The translations under genes were made by a program, and so were the position numbers. A DNA stretch of 64,000 nucleotides from Streptococcus anginosus subsp. whileyi MAS624 (GTDB taxonomy: Bacteria > Bacillota > Bacilli > Lactobacillales > Streptococcaceae). Under the pieces are notes generated by a model. It had not been told where the DNA came from and did no database searches. It was given only the letters and a program-made list of their open reading frames with translations. The stretch spans positions 1,652,501-1,716,500 of the forward strand of contig NZ_AP013072.1 of NCBI RefSeq assembly GCF_000478925.1, in the 5' to 3' direction. Each line of letters starts with the position of its first letter. Position 1 is the first letter of the stretch. Positions 17,306-26,189 of this stretch are shown here, piece after piece.

Positions 17306-18191
17306 GAGTTTCCCTCTTTTCTTTTTGTAAAATGGCTAGCGCTAAACACAAGAAAGGTAAAACTGCCAGAAGTCCTGTGGGTGTCGGACCTAGAATACGC
17401 AAGGCTAATGCTTTTTCTGTTGGCAATTGAAATAAAAGACCCACGCCAACAATGGCATTAACAGCACCGTGCAAGAGTGCTGGAGCCCAGATAGAATTCG
17501 TCTTTTCCATCACCCAACTTAATAAAACGCCTAAACTAAAACAAAAAACAAACATTGCAAGCACTCCCAGCCAAGGATATGCAAAATAAGTTAGTCCATA
17601 ATTATATCCCTGCAAATTAATCGGCAGATGCCAAATACTCCAGATAAGTCCAACTAATAAGTGCGCTTGAACTATTGAAAAACGCTTGCGTAGTGCTGGA
17701 TAAAGATAACCACGCCACCCAATTTCCTCACCAATAGCAAACAGACTATTAAGAAAAGGCGCATACGTCAAAGCTGAAAATAGTTGTGCAAAAATAACGA
17801 TCTGTATGGGAAGATTTATTTGAGGACTACCTGTTCTTCCCAGCATTTCTCGCAACGTCTCAAAACCAAGACTAAACTGTTTGCTAAAGACGATGTAATA
17901 TAGTCCTGCTCCTAAAAAACTCAATACCGCAGGCAACCAAAGCGCTAATAAATAATAGCGCCAACATCCTTTGAGATTTGTTGAAAATTGAGCCTGTAAT
18001 TTCATGTTTGCTGATCTCCTTTTCTTTAAGATAAAAAAAGCAAAAGCTGGCATCCACATGGCAAGAATAGTTCCAGCCTGAGCGATAGGCTCGCCAAGCT
18101 TGACATCAGCTAACCATAGCCCAATCCAAATCAACCAAGCTAAGCTATAAGATAAAAAAATAAAAGTAAGCATATCCGTTTTCTTCGACAT
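17292..18191 (-). CDS. CPBP-family intramembrane protease (Abi)
   Basis: 299 residues with about eight membrane helices. The three CPBP motifs are present: EEIGWRGYLYPAL (catalytic Glu pair), WSIWHLP and LLHGAVNA. Family members are membrane glutamic peptidases, often tied to bacteriocin production or immunity. First gene of the CPBP-SdpR-SdpI operon; the ribosome site (GAAAGTG) is weak. A TATAAT -10 (18231-18236) overlaps an operator-like palindrome just upstream. Confidence 0.88.
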   Translation of the reverse strand: MSKKTDMLTFIFLSYSLAWLIWIGLWLADVKLGEPIAQAGTILAMWMPAFAFFILKKRRSANMKLQAQFSTNLKGCWRYYLLALWLPAVLSFLGAGLYYIVFSKQFSLGFETLREMLGRTGSPQINLPIQIVIFAQLFSALTYAPFLNSLFAIGEEIGWRGYLYPALRKRFSIVQAHLLVGLIWSIWHLPINLQGYNYGLTYFAYPWLGVLAMFVFCFSLGVLLSWVMEKTNSIWAPALLHGAVNAIVGVGLLFQLPTEKALALRILGPTPTGLLAVLPFLCLALAILQKEKRETHEFR

Positions 18192-18205
18192 TTAAGTTAC
18201 ACTTT

Positions 18206-18229
18206 CTATTTAGATAATCTTCTAAATAG
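18206..18229. promoter_or_regulatory. Operator of the CPBP-SdpR-SdpI operon
   Basis: Perfect 9-bp arms CTATTTAGA and TCTAAATAG separated by 6 bases, placed at the expected transcription start, directly after a TATAAT -10 (18231-18236) with TTGTGT as weak -35 (18253-18258). Position and symmetry suit binding by the ArsR/SdpR-type repressor encoded in the operon. Confidence 0.65.
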
Positions 18230-18267
18230 AATTATACTCTTTCTTTTAAAAAACACAAGACGAGTTT

Positions 18268-19974
18268 GAGACAATAGTGTTTTAACTCACTCTAACAATC
18301 AGAGTTCCGTTCGCTAATAGTCTCTGCTTTTTAGTTTTGAGTGCTTCGTTTGTTATATTTCAGTAGGTTATTGGCCATGAGAACCAAGCCCATGTCAATT
18401 TTAACCTGACGTCTGCCTCTGAGATTACATCGTTTGTACCCCAAACAAGCCTTTATCTGACCAAAGACAGGTTCCACATCAACTTTACTTGGGCAAAGAT
18501 GTGACTGCCTTCGTCAGATAAAAGCGCTTGGCTTTCTTTTCGTTTTAAGACTTGATATCGCTCATTGACGTAAAGTCCCTTTTGCGGAGCCAAGTCAGGT
18601 TGTTCTGCCTTATAAACCCTAATTTCCTGCTTGAAACCTGTCGTGGTATGGCTGTGTTTGAGGTGGTCAAATTGGTATACCCAACCCTCTGGATGGGTGT
18701 AGGAATCAGCTGTTCCATCATAAGTCTAGTTATCCAAATTCCTATTAGATTCTTTGTGTTTTTTCTTCTGTTCCTTGTCAAAAAGACCATATTTAATCAA
18801 GTGGTCAACGCTCATCCTATCCAAGGTGAGAAGATTCTCTTCGCTGCCATAGCCCGCATCGGCGACAACCCTTTTTAACTCATGTGGATAAGTTTCAAGT
18901 AATGGCAGGAGAGTCTTGGTATCTGTCGGATTTGAAAAGACATCATAGTGAAGAACAAATTGGTTTTCAGTAGCGATTTGAAGATTATAACCAGCTTTGA
19001 GCTGACCATTCTTCATGTGGTCTTCTTTCATCCGCATAAAAGTGGCATCTGTATCTGTTTTAGAAAAGCTGTTACGCCCGTCAAATGTCTCTTGATAGCT
19101 CTCATATTTTTCAGCGCGTACTGAAAAATCATCCTTGACTTTACGCAGGACTTTCTTGAGTTTACGACGTTGAGTTTTACGTTCATCCTTTCCTTTAACG
19201 GGTGTCTCCTCAATGTCTTGGCTCAGTTTTGCCAATTCTTCTTCAAGGACTTGAGCAAACTCGGTCAACTGTTCTGAGGTAATCGGTTCTTTTTCATCCA
19301 GCGCAATTGCTTGATGGATAAGGGGTGTGATTTCTTCTTGGAAATAGACCTGCATCTGTTCTTGAAGTTTAGCGGAGAATTTCTCTGTCGCTTTCTTCCA
19401 AACGAAGCTGTACTTATTGACGTTGGCCTCAATCTTAGTGCCATCAATGTAGAGACCATCAAGTGTTACCAACTTTTCCATTTTCAACTGAAGATTGAGC
19501 TCGATAAAGAGTTCTCGCAGCAGATTTTCCATCCCGGTAGCTACACGGAAACGGTTGATGGTCCGGTAGTTGACAACCAACTGCCCTGTCAAGTATTGCA
19601 TGGCTAGATTTTCTGCTATCATCTTTTCAATCTTACAACCAGAGAAACTTCCTTGGGAATAAGCAAAGAGGAGGGCGGCTAAAAGCATTTTAGGGTGATA
19701 AGACGGGCGACCAAAGGCATGATAGAAGGCGTGGAAGTGATGATCCTCCAAGGCATTCACCACTTTTTCAATAGTAAAGACGAGATGGTCTTGAGGTAAA
19801 ATGCAAGCAAGTTCTAGTGGTAAAGTCGTTTGATTTGTGTTATAGTGAATATGCATGAGATAGCCTTTCTAAATGGTTTATTAAGCAATTCTATTTTACC
19901 AAGACTATCGCAACCATGAAAAAAGCAACGGCAAAACCGTTGCTTTTTTGATAGAATCGAGACACTATTGTCCC
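18268..19974 (-). mobile_element. IS1182-family insertion sequence, degenerate copy
   Basis: About 1.7 kb bounded by inverted ends (G)AGACAATAGTGT at the left and ACACTATTGTCCC at the right. It encloses one IS1182-type transposase reading frame broken by two lesions. Near the right end, AAAAAGCAACGG / CCGTTGCTTTTTT forms a hairpin that would block transcription entering the transposase. A target duplication is not obvious. The copy should be immobile without a helper. Confidence 0.8.
18331..19856 (-). pseudogene. IS1182-family transposase, disrupted by a nonsense codon and a frameshift
   Basis: The first 376 codons read as IS1182 transposase: QDHLVFTIEKVVNAL start region, GRPSYHPKMLLAALLFAYSQG, TLDGLYIDGTKIEANVNKYSF (DDE Asp) and VVADAGYGSEENL. 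After NRNLDN a TAG at 18726-18728 replaces the expected Trp codon; the same frame then continues with TYDGTADSYTHPEGWVYQF and so on to about 18495, where one base is missing and the frame moves to KVDVEPVFGQIKACLGYKR through a stop at 18331. Confidence 0.85.
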
Positions 19975-19993
19975 AGGCTTTTTTAAAAAATAA

Positions 19994-20047
19994 AGAGGGT
20001 AGGACAAAATCAATAACTTAAAGAGTTGGATTTTATCATTCCGCTCC
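19994..20047. repeat. Dispersed intergenic palindromic repeat
   Basis: GAGGGTAGGACAAAATCAA at the left pairs imperfectly with TTGGATTTTATCATTCCGCTC at the right; a degenerate flank runs to about 20140. Same family as 3224 and 16301. The rest of the gap to 20256 is AT-rich with nothing else recognised. Confidence 0.55.
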
Positions 20048-20256
20048 GCAGCAGCAATGATTAGCTCCAGTAGTCTGAGGAGCTGTTGAAGGTTACAAAT
20101 ACAGCTAACGAGATCAGCGTCAATAAACTTGATTAAAACTTTGTTATTGCTTTCTACGAAAGATCTATTTATCGCCTGCTATATTTTTTTGAGCAAACCA
20201 CACTAAACTGCGTTTTACAAACAATATTATTATAAAAACATTTTCACAAATCTCTT

Positions 20257-20490
20257 TTACAAAATCAAAGATACTATCAAAACAAGAAGAACAGTAAGAA
20301 TAGAAAGTGTCACAGCCAGACTTACCCAAAAACCAGCTGTGTTCCTTGGATTTATCCCAATTCCCACACCGATTTCTTTAGGTATCCAAAATGGTTCAGT
20401 AGAAGATTGCTTCCCCTTCAAACGAAGTAACCTAATCAGATACCAAATAAAGAATATGAATAAAACAATATATAACAATTGTCCTCCCAT
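20257..20490 (-). CDS. Small membrane protein, unknown function
   Basis: 77 residues with two hydrophobic segments (about 3-22 and 53-76) joined by a short basic and polar loop. AAAGGAG lies 5 bases before the ATG at 20490. I recognise no family. It diverges from exoA and stands alone. Confidence 0.6.
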   Translation of the reverse strand: MGGQLLYIVLFIFFIWYLIRLLRLKGKQSSTEPFWIPKEIGVGIGINPRNTAGFWVSLAVTLSILTVLLVLIVSLIL

Positions 20491-20605
20491 TATATCTCCT
20501 TTCACTAGTATTATACACTTTACTCTCCTTTTTACAACCTCAAATTCGCCGAGTCAGTTATTTTTTGATACAATAGAAAAAAATGAATCTAGAAAAGGTA
20601 TCTAT

Positions 20606-21433
20606 ATGAAACTCATTTCTTGGAATATTGACTCTCTCAACGCAGCTTTGACCAGCGACTCTGCACGCGCGCAATTGTCACAAGCTGTTTTACAGACTTT
20701 AGTAGGATTAGACGCTGATGTTATCGCCATTCAGGAAACTAAATTATCTGCTAACGGACCAACTAAAAAACATCTAAAAGTTTTAGATGAATTATTCCCA
20801 CATTATGAAACTACATGGCGCTCTTCTATAGAACCTGCACGTAAAGGTTATGCCGGAACTATGTTTTTATACAAAGAGAATCTATCTCCAAAAATAACCT
20901 TCCCAGAAATCGGTGCACCTTCTACTATGGATGCCGAAGGGCGTATTATTACCCTTGAGTTTGAAAAATTCTTTGTCACACAAGTCTACACTCCCAATGC
21001 AGGTGATGGTTTAAAACGTTTAGAAGAACGACAAATCTGGGACAAAAAATATGCTGACTATCTAACAGCTTTAGACATAGAAAAACCTGTCCTTGCGACA
21101 GGGGACTACAATGTAGCCCACAATGAGATTGACCTCGCTCATCCTTCTAGCAACCGTCGATCACCTGGATTTACAGATGAAGAACGATCCGGATTTACCA
21201 ATCTGTTAAATCGTGGTTTTACTGATACTTTCCGTTACATTCACGGCGATATTCCAAATGTTTATAGCTGGTGGGCACAACGCAGCAAGACCAGCAAAAT
21301 CAATAACAGTGGCTGGAGAATTGATTACTGGCTGACCAGCAATCGAATTGCAGATAAAGTAAGCAAGTCAGAAATGATTGACTCAGGTACAAGGCAAGAC
21401 CACACACCAATTGTATTGGAAATTGAGTTATAA
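20606..21433 (+). CDS. exoA: Exodeoxyribonuclease III
   Basis: 275 residues of the exonuclease III/AP-endonuclease fold: MKLISWNIDSLN, AIQETKLS (metal Glu), TQVYTPNAG, TGDYNVAHNEIDL and the final RIDYWLTS and DHTPIVLEIEL motifs. It cuts abasic sites and trims 3' ends in base-excision repair. AAAAGG precedes the ATG at 20606; the -10 is TGATACAAT (about 20567-20575). It converges on nth, another base-excision gene. Confidence 0.95.
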   Translation: MKLISWNIDSLNAALTSDSARAQLSQAVLQTLVGLDADVIAIQETKLSANGPTKKHLKVLDELFPHYETTWRSSIEPARKGYAGTMFLYKENLSPKITFPEIGAPSTMDAEGRIITLEFEKFFVTQVYTPNAGDGLKRLEERQIWDKKYADYLTALDIEKPVLATGDYNVAHNEIDLAHPSSNRRSPGFTDEERSGFTNLLNRGFTDTFRYIHGDIPNVYSWWAQRSKTSKINNSGWRIDYWLTSNRIADKVSKSEMIDSGTRQDHTPIVLEIEL

Positions 21434-21459
21434 AAAAAGAGGTTTCTCCTCTTTTTTTT
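21432..21459. terminator. Shared terminator between convergent exoA and nth
   Basis: AAAAAAAGAGG / CCTCTTTTTTTT flank a 5-base loop, starting at the exoA stop and reaching the nth stop codon. T-runs are present for both directions. Confidence 0.85.
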
Positions 21460-22082
21460 CAATCAAAATGATACAGTTGTGGATACTGGTCACATTCAGG
21501 ATTTCTTGGGTGGCAGATTTCACGACCAAAGCAAATCATAGCTTGATGAGCTGGAAGCCATTCATTTTGGGGCAGAACTTCCATCACGCGTTGTTCAACT
21601 TCAAGCGGTGTAGCTGACTTTTTGACAATATCATGGTGTTTGCAGATTCGCTCCACATGGGTATCCACTGCAAAAGCTGGAATACCAAAACCGACACTCA
21701 TAACTACATTTGCTGTTTTGCGCCCTACACCAGCCAAACTTTCTAATTCTTCACGTGCATGAGGTACCTGACCGTCAAAGTTATCCAGCAATTGCTGCGC
21801 ACATTTTTTCAAAAACTTAGCCTTATTGCGATAAAGCCCCAGACGAGCAATATACTTGGCAATCTCGCTTTCTGAAGCCGCCGCCATTTCCCGTGGAGTT
21901 GGATAGGCTTTAAAAAGGGCTGGTGTGACTGTGTTGACTGCTGCATCGGTCGTTTGAGCCGACAGCATGACCGCTACCAGCAATTCAAAATGATTGGTAA
22001 AATTCAAGCTAGGTTTTGCATCTGGAAATAGGGCGATGATTTCCTCAATCACCTTTCGCGCACGTTTTTTTGATAAAACCAT
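21459..22082 (-). CDS. nth: Endonuclease III
   Basis: 207 residues of the HhH-GPD superfamily: helix-hairpin-helix LAGVGRKTANVV with the catalytic Lys, and VDTHVERICKHHDIV with the catalytic Asp. The C-terminus reads REICHPRNPECDQYPQLYHFD: the first two cysteines of the C-X6-C-X2-C-X5-C iron-sulfur motif remain, the last two are replaced or absent. The enzyme removes oxidised pyrimidines. AAGAGA precedes the ATG. Confidence 0.93.
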   Translation of the reverse strand: MVLSKKRARKVIEEIIALFPDAKPSLNFTNHFELLVAVMLSAQTTDAAVNTVTPALFKAYPTPREMAAASESEIAKYIARLGLYRNKAKFLKKCAQQLLDNFDGQVPHAREELESLAGVGRKTANVVMSVGFGIPAFAVDTHVERICKHHDIVKKSATPLEVEQRVMEVLPQNEWLPAHQAMICFGREICHPRNPECDQYPQLYHFD

Positions 22083-22104
22083 TTTTTCTCTTTTCGTTCT
22101 TTAC

Positions 22105-22253
22105 TAATATTCAATGAAAATCAAACAGTCTCACAGACTGTTTAGCAACCTTGCAAGGTGAGACTATACAAAATATCTGACGGAATATGTTGTATCGGAT
22201 GATTAAATCAAAAGAGCGACGATTAACATTTTCAAATTTTAGTTCTATCTCAC
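22105..22253 (+). repeat. Dispersed intergenic repeat, diverged copy
   Basis: Opens CAATGAAAATCAAACAG, then CTGTTTAGCAACCTTGCA and GGTGAGACTA, and ends TTTTAGTTCTATCTCACTCCC, paralleling the composite element at 300-550. It fills much of the 320-base gap between nth and the Spx-like gene. No gene is seen. Confidence 0.5.
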
Positions 22254-22340
22254 TCCCAAGCTAACAAGGTTTGAAGAAATTTTCTCAGTGTATAAAAACA
22301 TTATAACACGAACAGCAATTATACCAAAATAGAGAGCTTA

Positions 22341-22401
22341 AAAAGAAGTGAGGCAGCAATTGCGATTTTAAAGAAATCCATTTTGTCGTCTCACTTCTTT
22401 T
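22341..22401 (-). terminator. Terminator of the tmk-to-Spx operon
   Basis: A perfect 12-bp stem, AAAAGAAGTGAG / CTCACTTCTTTT, with a structured loop resembling the dispersed repeat family. It starts 5 bases past the stop of the Spx-like gene. Confidence 0.7.
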
Positions 22402-22405
22402 TTAT

Positions 22406-22759
22406 TTACAAATCTAATATTGCATATTCTGTGCGGTAGCCTATTTGCAGGATTTTTCCATCTTTTTCTAAGATTGGTCGTTTGATGAGCATACCATCGG
22501 TTGCTAAAAGCTCTGTGGCTTCTTCGGTGGACAATCCTGATAGTTTATCTTTCAAACCTAGCTCACGATATTTGAGCCCGCTAGTGTTGAAGAAAGATTT
22601 GATGTTTAAATCAGAATTTTCCATCCAAGTTAAAATTTCCTCTTTACTCGGTGTTTCCTTGACAATATCCACCGCTTCAAAGTCCAAACTCAACTGGTTT
22701 AATTCAGCCTTGGCTTTGCGACAGGTCGAACATTTTGGATATTCAATAAATCGTAACAT
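22406..22759 (-). CDS. ArsC/Spx-family thioredoxin-fold protein
   Basis: 117 residues. It begins MLRFIEYPKCSTCRKAKAEL, with the CxxC redox pair of the Spx/MgsR branch, and ends with MLIKRPILEKDGKILQIGYR, the conserved ArsC-family tail. Spx proteins bind the RNA polymerase alpha subunit under thiol stress; other members are of unknown role. This one lies at the end of a DNA-maintenance operon 19 bases after ogt, so it is not the standard isolated spx locus; Spx activity is not assured. Confidence 0.85.
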   Translation of the reverse strand: MLRFIEYPKCSTCRKAKAELNQLSLDFEAVDIVKETPSKEEILTWMENSDLNIKSFFNTSGLKYRELGLKDKLSGLSTEEATELLATDGMLIKRPILEKDGKILQIGYRTEYAILDL

Positions 22760-22778
22760 ATCATTTTCTCCATTTGTA

Positions 22779-23285
22779 TCATTTATCCAAAGCTTTCTCG
22801 CTAAGTTCTACGCCTTCATGCTCTAAAAGCCATATTTTCTTGTCTAATCCCCCAGCATAGCCGGTTAATTGTCCTTGACTTCCCAGCACCCGATGACAGG
22901 GAACGATGATAGAAAAGGGATTTCTACCCACAGCGCCACCAACAGCCTGCGCCGAGTGAATATCTAACTCCTTTGCTATCTGACCATACGTGACCGTTCT
23001 CCCATAAGGAATAGTTTGCAGATAAGTCCAGACCCGTTGTTGAAAATCCGTCCCAACAGGAGCCAAAACAAGACTCGAAAAGTCTGGACAATCTCCGTTA
23101 AAATAGCAATCTAGCAGATTCTTCGTCTCTTTTAAAACCTCATTTTCTGCTAAGAGTAAATTCCCCTCTAAACCGCGCTCAAAATATTTCTGCTTGAGAA
23201 ACCAGACTCCAACCAGCCCTATTTCATTAGCAACAAGTGACATTTCTCCCAAAGGAGAGAGATAAATTTGTTTATAAAAAGTCAT
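22779..23285 (-). CDS. ogt: Methylated-DNA-protein cysteine methyltransferase
   Basis: 168 residues. The acceptor motif IIVPCHRVLGSQGQLTGYAGG contains the active Cys, and GRTVTYGQIAKEL is the conserved DNA-binding wing. It takes alkyl groups from O6-methylguanine onto itself, a one-time repair. It starts 2 bases after the rsmI stop, within the tmk-holB-yabA-rsmI-ogt run. Confidence 0.93.
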   Translation of the reverse strand: MTFYKQIYLSPLGEMSLVANEIGLVGVWFLKQKYFERGLEGNLLLAENEVLKETKNLLDCYFNGDCPDFSSLVLAPVGTDFQQRVWTYLQTIPYGRTVTYGQIAKELDIHSAQAVGGAVGRNPFSIIVPCHRVLGSQGQLTGYAGGLDKKIWLLEHEGVELSEKALDK

Positions 23286-23287
23286 TT

Positions 23288-24154
23288 TTACTCACTGACT
23301 TTCTCATGATAGCAAGCATATAATTCACTCTTATTCCAACCATATTTTTTCGCCACATCCTTGATAGCTTGATTTTTCTTTGTTCCTGCCGCTACTAGCT
23401 GTTCAATCTCTGCTAACAAATCCGCTTCTGACAAATCAAGCGCTTCTTCACTCGCACCTTCTACGATTAACAAGCATTCTCCTTTGAGTGGATTTTCCGA
23501 AATAGACTCTAGCACTTCGGAAATCAATCCACGCTGGTATTCCTCATAAATCTTAGTCAATTCCCGTACTAGTACTACAGAACGATCCCCATAGATACTG
23601 AGCATATTTTCTAAAGTGGCTTTGACCCGATGAGGAGATTCGTAAAAAATCTGTGTCTCTGGATAGGCTTTTTTATTAGAAAAAAACTCTTTTTGCTGAC
23701 CAGCCTTGCGTGGCAAAAATCCATAAAAAATATGAGGTTGTGGAGCTAAGCCACTAGCTATCAAAGCTGAAATGCCTGCGCTGGGACCAGGCACAGTCAC
23801 TACTGCGATTTCCTCAGCAATAGCAGCTTTAACTAAATCATGCCCCGGATCCGAAATACTAGGCAAGCCGGCATCCGAAACCTGAGCAATATTCTGCCCG
23901 CTTTTCAGCAAACGAATCAAATCAGGGATTTTTTCTTTGGCATTATGCTCGTGAAAGCTGATCTGCTTCGTAGTAATACCAAAATGCTTGAGCAACAAAC
24001 CAGTATTTCTGGTATCTTCTGCTGCAATGAAATCGACTTCTTTCAGAGTATTCACCATACGGATGCTCATATCGTCCATATTCCCAATCGGAGTAGCCAC
24101 CAGATAGAGCTTCCCATAAGGAGACTGACCTTTAAAACTTTTTTGAACCTGCAT
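23288..24154 (-). CDS. rsmI: 16S rRNA 2'-O-ribose C1402 methyltransferase
   Basis: 288 residues of the tetrapyrrole-methylase-like fold: LYLVATPIGNMDDMSIR at the N-terminus, FIAAEDTRNTGLLLKHF, VSDAGLPSISDPGHDLV and VPGPSAGISALIASGL SAM-binding loops, and FYESPHRVKATL. It methylates C1402 in the decoding centre of the ribosome. In the usual position after yabA, 2 bases downstream. Confidence 0.95.
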   Translation of the reverse strand: MQVQKSFKGQSPYGKLYLVATPIGNMDDMSIRMVNTLKEVDFIAAEDTRNTGLLLKHFGITTKQISFHEHNAKEKIPDLIRLLKSGQNIAQVSDAGLPSISDPGHDLVKAAIAEEIAVVTVPGPSAGISALIASGLAPQPHIFYGFLPRKAGQQKEFFSNKKAYPETQIFYESPHRVKATLENMLSIYGDRSVVLVRELTKIYEEYQRGLISEVLESISENPLKGECLLIVEGASEEALDLSEADLLAEIEQLVAAGTKKNQAIKDVAKKYGWNKSELYACYHEKVSE

Positions 24155-24156
24155 AC

Positions 24157-24474
24157 TTACTCCCTAAAAAGTAATTCATCACAAAACATACATTCTGCAT
24201 CATTTTCACGACGCTGACCATAAAAATCTGTGCACACATGAAAACCATCTTCATAGAGTTTGCGCAAATTATCCCGGTTTCTTTTTGTTTTTGGTGTTGC
24301 TGCGTGCTCTACCTGTCCTAATCGCTCTCTTAATTTATCATTTTCCAAGCACAGCGCTACATTTTCTTCCACCACGCTTTTCAGATTTTTCTTAATCGCT
24401 TCTACTTCTGCTAGAGTAACAAGCAGATTTTGAGAAAATTCATCAAGAGCATCAAATAATTCTTTTTTATTCAT
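24157..24474 (-). CDS. yabA: DNA replication initiation control protein YabA
   Basis: 105 residues: an N-terminal coiled coil (leucine-zipper-like, about 1-60) and a C-terminal zinc site ([10 protein letters not shown]...ECMFCDELL, one His and three Cys). It binds DnaA and the beta clamp and limits re-initiation. I chose [13 protein letters not shown] at 24474 as in streptococcal homologues, although a GTG two codons upstream is possible. Sits between holB and rsmI. Confidence 0.93.
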   Translation of the reverse strand: MNKKELFDALDEFSQNLLVTLAEVEAIKKNLKSVVEENVALCLENDKLRERLGQVEHAATPKTKRNRDNLRKLYEDGFHVCTDFYGQRRENDAECMFCDELLFRE

Positions 24475-24508
24475 CCTCACTACCATTTTCCTGTGCCAAC
24501 GTAGCACA

Positions 24509-25402
24509 TCATTCTCTTTCTTGTAACACCATATATTCTAGTGCATTTTGAAAACTAACATTGGCTCGCCACATTTTTATTGCTGTAAATATACCTTCTA
24601 AATAGAAGCGTCCACATGTTGTTTGCATTTCTTTTGCAAAGAGAAGCTCCAAGAGTTTCAAAGCCTGTTCTTGCTTTTCCTTATCATCTGCCAGACTAGC
24701 CAACTTCGCAACCTGCAAATAAGCAGTCTCTTTTCGATTTAAGCAAAGCGATGCAAAACGATCACATTCTGCTGCCAAGTCAAAAAAAGCTGGACTAGCT
24801 GCCAAACGCATGGCTTCTTCTTCTGTTTGACTATAAGCAGTTAACAATTCTGCTTGTGTCTTTATCAGCCCAGTCTGCTCCAATTTTTCAAGCAAATAGG
24901 CTTGATTTTTTGGAAAATGAAATAGCTGCGCTCGGCTTTTAATCGTGGGCAAAATAAGATTTTCATCCGCTGTCAACAAGAAAATATGCACTTCACTTTG
25001 CGGCTCTTCAATGACCTTTAACAGCGAATTAGCTGCATTGACATGCATCTTGTCCGCATCACAAATGATAAACACTTGCTTGTTGCTCTCAAATCCAGAC
25101 TGCGAAAAATTGCGTACCAATTCTCTGACTCGCTCTGTCTTTATAATATTATTGATTGGTCGAACAACCGTCACATCTGAAAAATCCTCTGCCTCAATCA
25201 AGCAGCAATTTCGACATTCACCACAGGGTAAGACACCATTTTTATTGGTACAAAATAAACTCTGTGCTAAACATTGAGCCATCTCAAAACTACCGAAAGC
25301 TCCTGTAAACAGATAAGCATGATTTAGACGATCCTGTCTTAAAATTTCTTCAAAACGCTCAAACAAAAGCGGCTGTATTTGAGTTAAGTCTTCTATTTTC
25401 AT
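24509..25402 (-). CDS. holB: DNA polymerase III delta' subunit
   Basis: 297 residues of the clamp-loader AAA+ type: [16 protein letters not shown] in place of a proper Walker A (delta' does not hydrolyse ATP), zinc-binding cysteines CGECRNC, and the sensor region [14 protein letters not shown]. Part of the replisome clamp loader. Its ATG overlaps the tmk stop by 4 bases. Confidence 0.95.
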   Translation of the reverse strand: MKIEDLTQIQPLLFERFEEILRQDRLNHAYLFTGAFGSFEMAQCLAQSLFCTNKNGVLPCGECRNCCLIEAEDFSDVTVVRPINNIIKTERVRELVRNFSQSGFESNKQVFIICDADKMHVNAANSLLKVIEEPQSEVHIFLLTADENLILPTIKSRAQLFHFPKNQAYLLEKLEQTGLIKTQAELLTAYSQTEEEAMRLAASPAFFDLAAECDRFASLCLNRKETAYLQVAKLASLADDKEKQEQALKLLELLFAKEMQTTCGRFYLEGIFTAIKMWRANVSFQNALEYMVLQERE

Positions 25403-26037
25403 CTTAAACTCTCAATCTGCTCCGCCAATACTGCTAGGGTATCTGTAATCACCTTTTCTAATGGTTGGCTGGCATCAATCTTTCTCACTCGATTTGGTTC
25501 TCTTTCAAGAATAGACAAATACCCTTCACGGACTCGTTTATGCCATTCCACACTTTCTTGATCTAAACGATCTGCTCCCCTATCCTTACTCTTAGCAATA
25601 CGGGCTAAGCCTTCTTCTGCTTCAATATCAAAATAAAGAGTCAAATCTGGCTTCAAACCGTCTGTCGCAAAATTATTTAGCCAGTCAATGTCTGCTACCT
25701 TGAGCCCGCGACCAAATCCTTGATAAGCAACAGAACTATCAATAAAACGATCTACTAACACAAGCTCACCGCGGTTCAAGGCTGGTACGATGCGCTCTAC
25801 CAAATGCTGCCTGCGGCTAGCAATATAAAGTAGCAATTCTGTTTTTTCATCGATTTCTGTATGCTTAGGATCTAAAATAATATCACGGATTTTTTCAGCA
25901 ACCGCTACTCCACCAGGTTCTCGCGTTGTGATAAACGCCTGCCCTTTTGTTTCTAAAATAGGAATCAAAGCTTCTAAAACACTTGATTTCCCTGCACCAT
26001 CTGGTCCCTCTAAAGAGATGAACATTCCTTTTGACAT
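25399..26037 (-). CDS. tmk: Thymidylate kinase
   Basis: 212 residues: P-loop [35 protein letters not shown] (DR motif) and the LID region [16 protein letters not shown]. It phosphorylates dTMP to dTDP. First gene of a run tmk-holB-yabA-rsmI-ogt-Spx-like, all minus strand with overlaps or short gaps. It diverges from the YitT gene. Confidence 0.96.
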   Translation of the reverse strand: MSKGMFISLEGPDGAGKSSVLEALIPILETKGQAFITTREPGGVAVAEKIRDIILDPKHTEIDEKTELLLYIASRRQHLVERIVPALNRGELVLVDRFIDSSVAYQGFGRGLKVADIDWLNNFATDGLKPDLTLYFDIEAEEGLARIAKSKDRGADRLDQESVEWHKRVREGYLSILEREPNRVRKIDASQPLEKVITDTLAVLAEQIESLR

Positions 26038-26189
26038 AGTAACTCATTTCTAATTTTTCTATTCTCTATTTTATCAAAAAAAGAAAGAAAAATCACCGAC
26101 AAAAAAACTTTAAAAATTAGTTTCAAAATTGTACATAAGCTTTCAAGATTTGATACAATAGAGTGTGCAGAAACTATTAGGAGGTTATC

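Noticed and set aside
18260..20000. Prophage or integrative element around the IS1182 copy
   Set aside because: No integrase, attachment repeats or phage genes; flanks are ordinary chromosomal genes.
20576..20609. Eight-codon upstream ORF (ATGAATCTAGAA...) overlapping the exoA start
   Set aside because: Its codons simply cover the exoA ribosome site region; nothing shows that it is translated.
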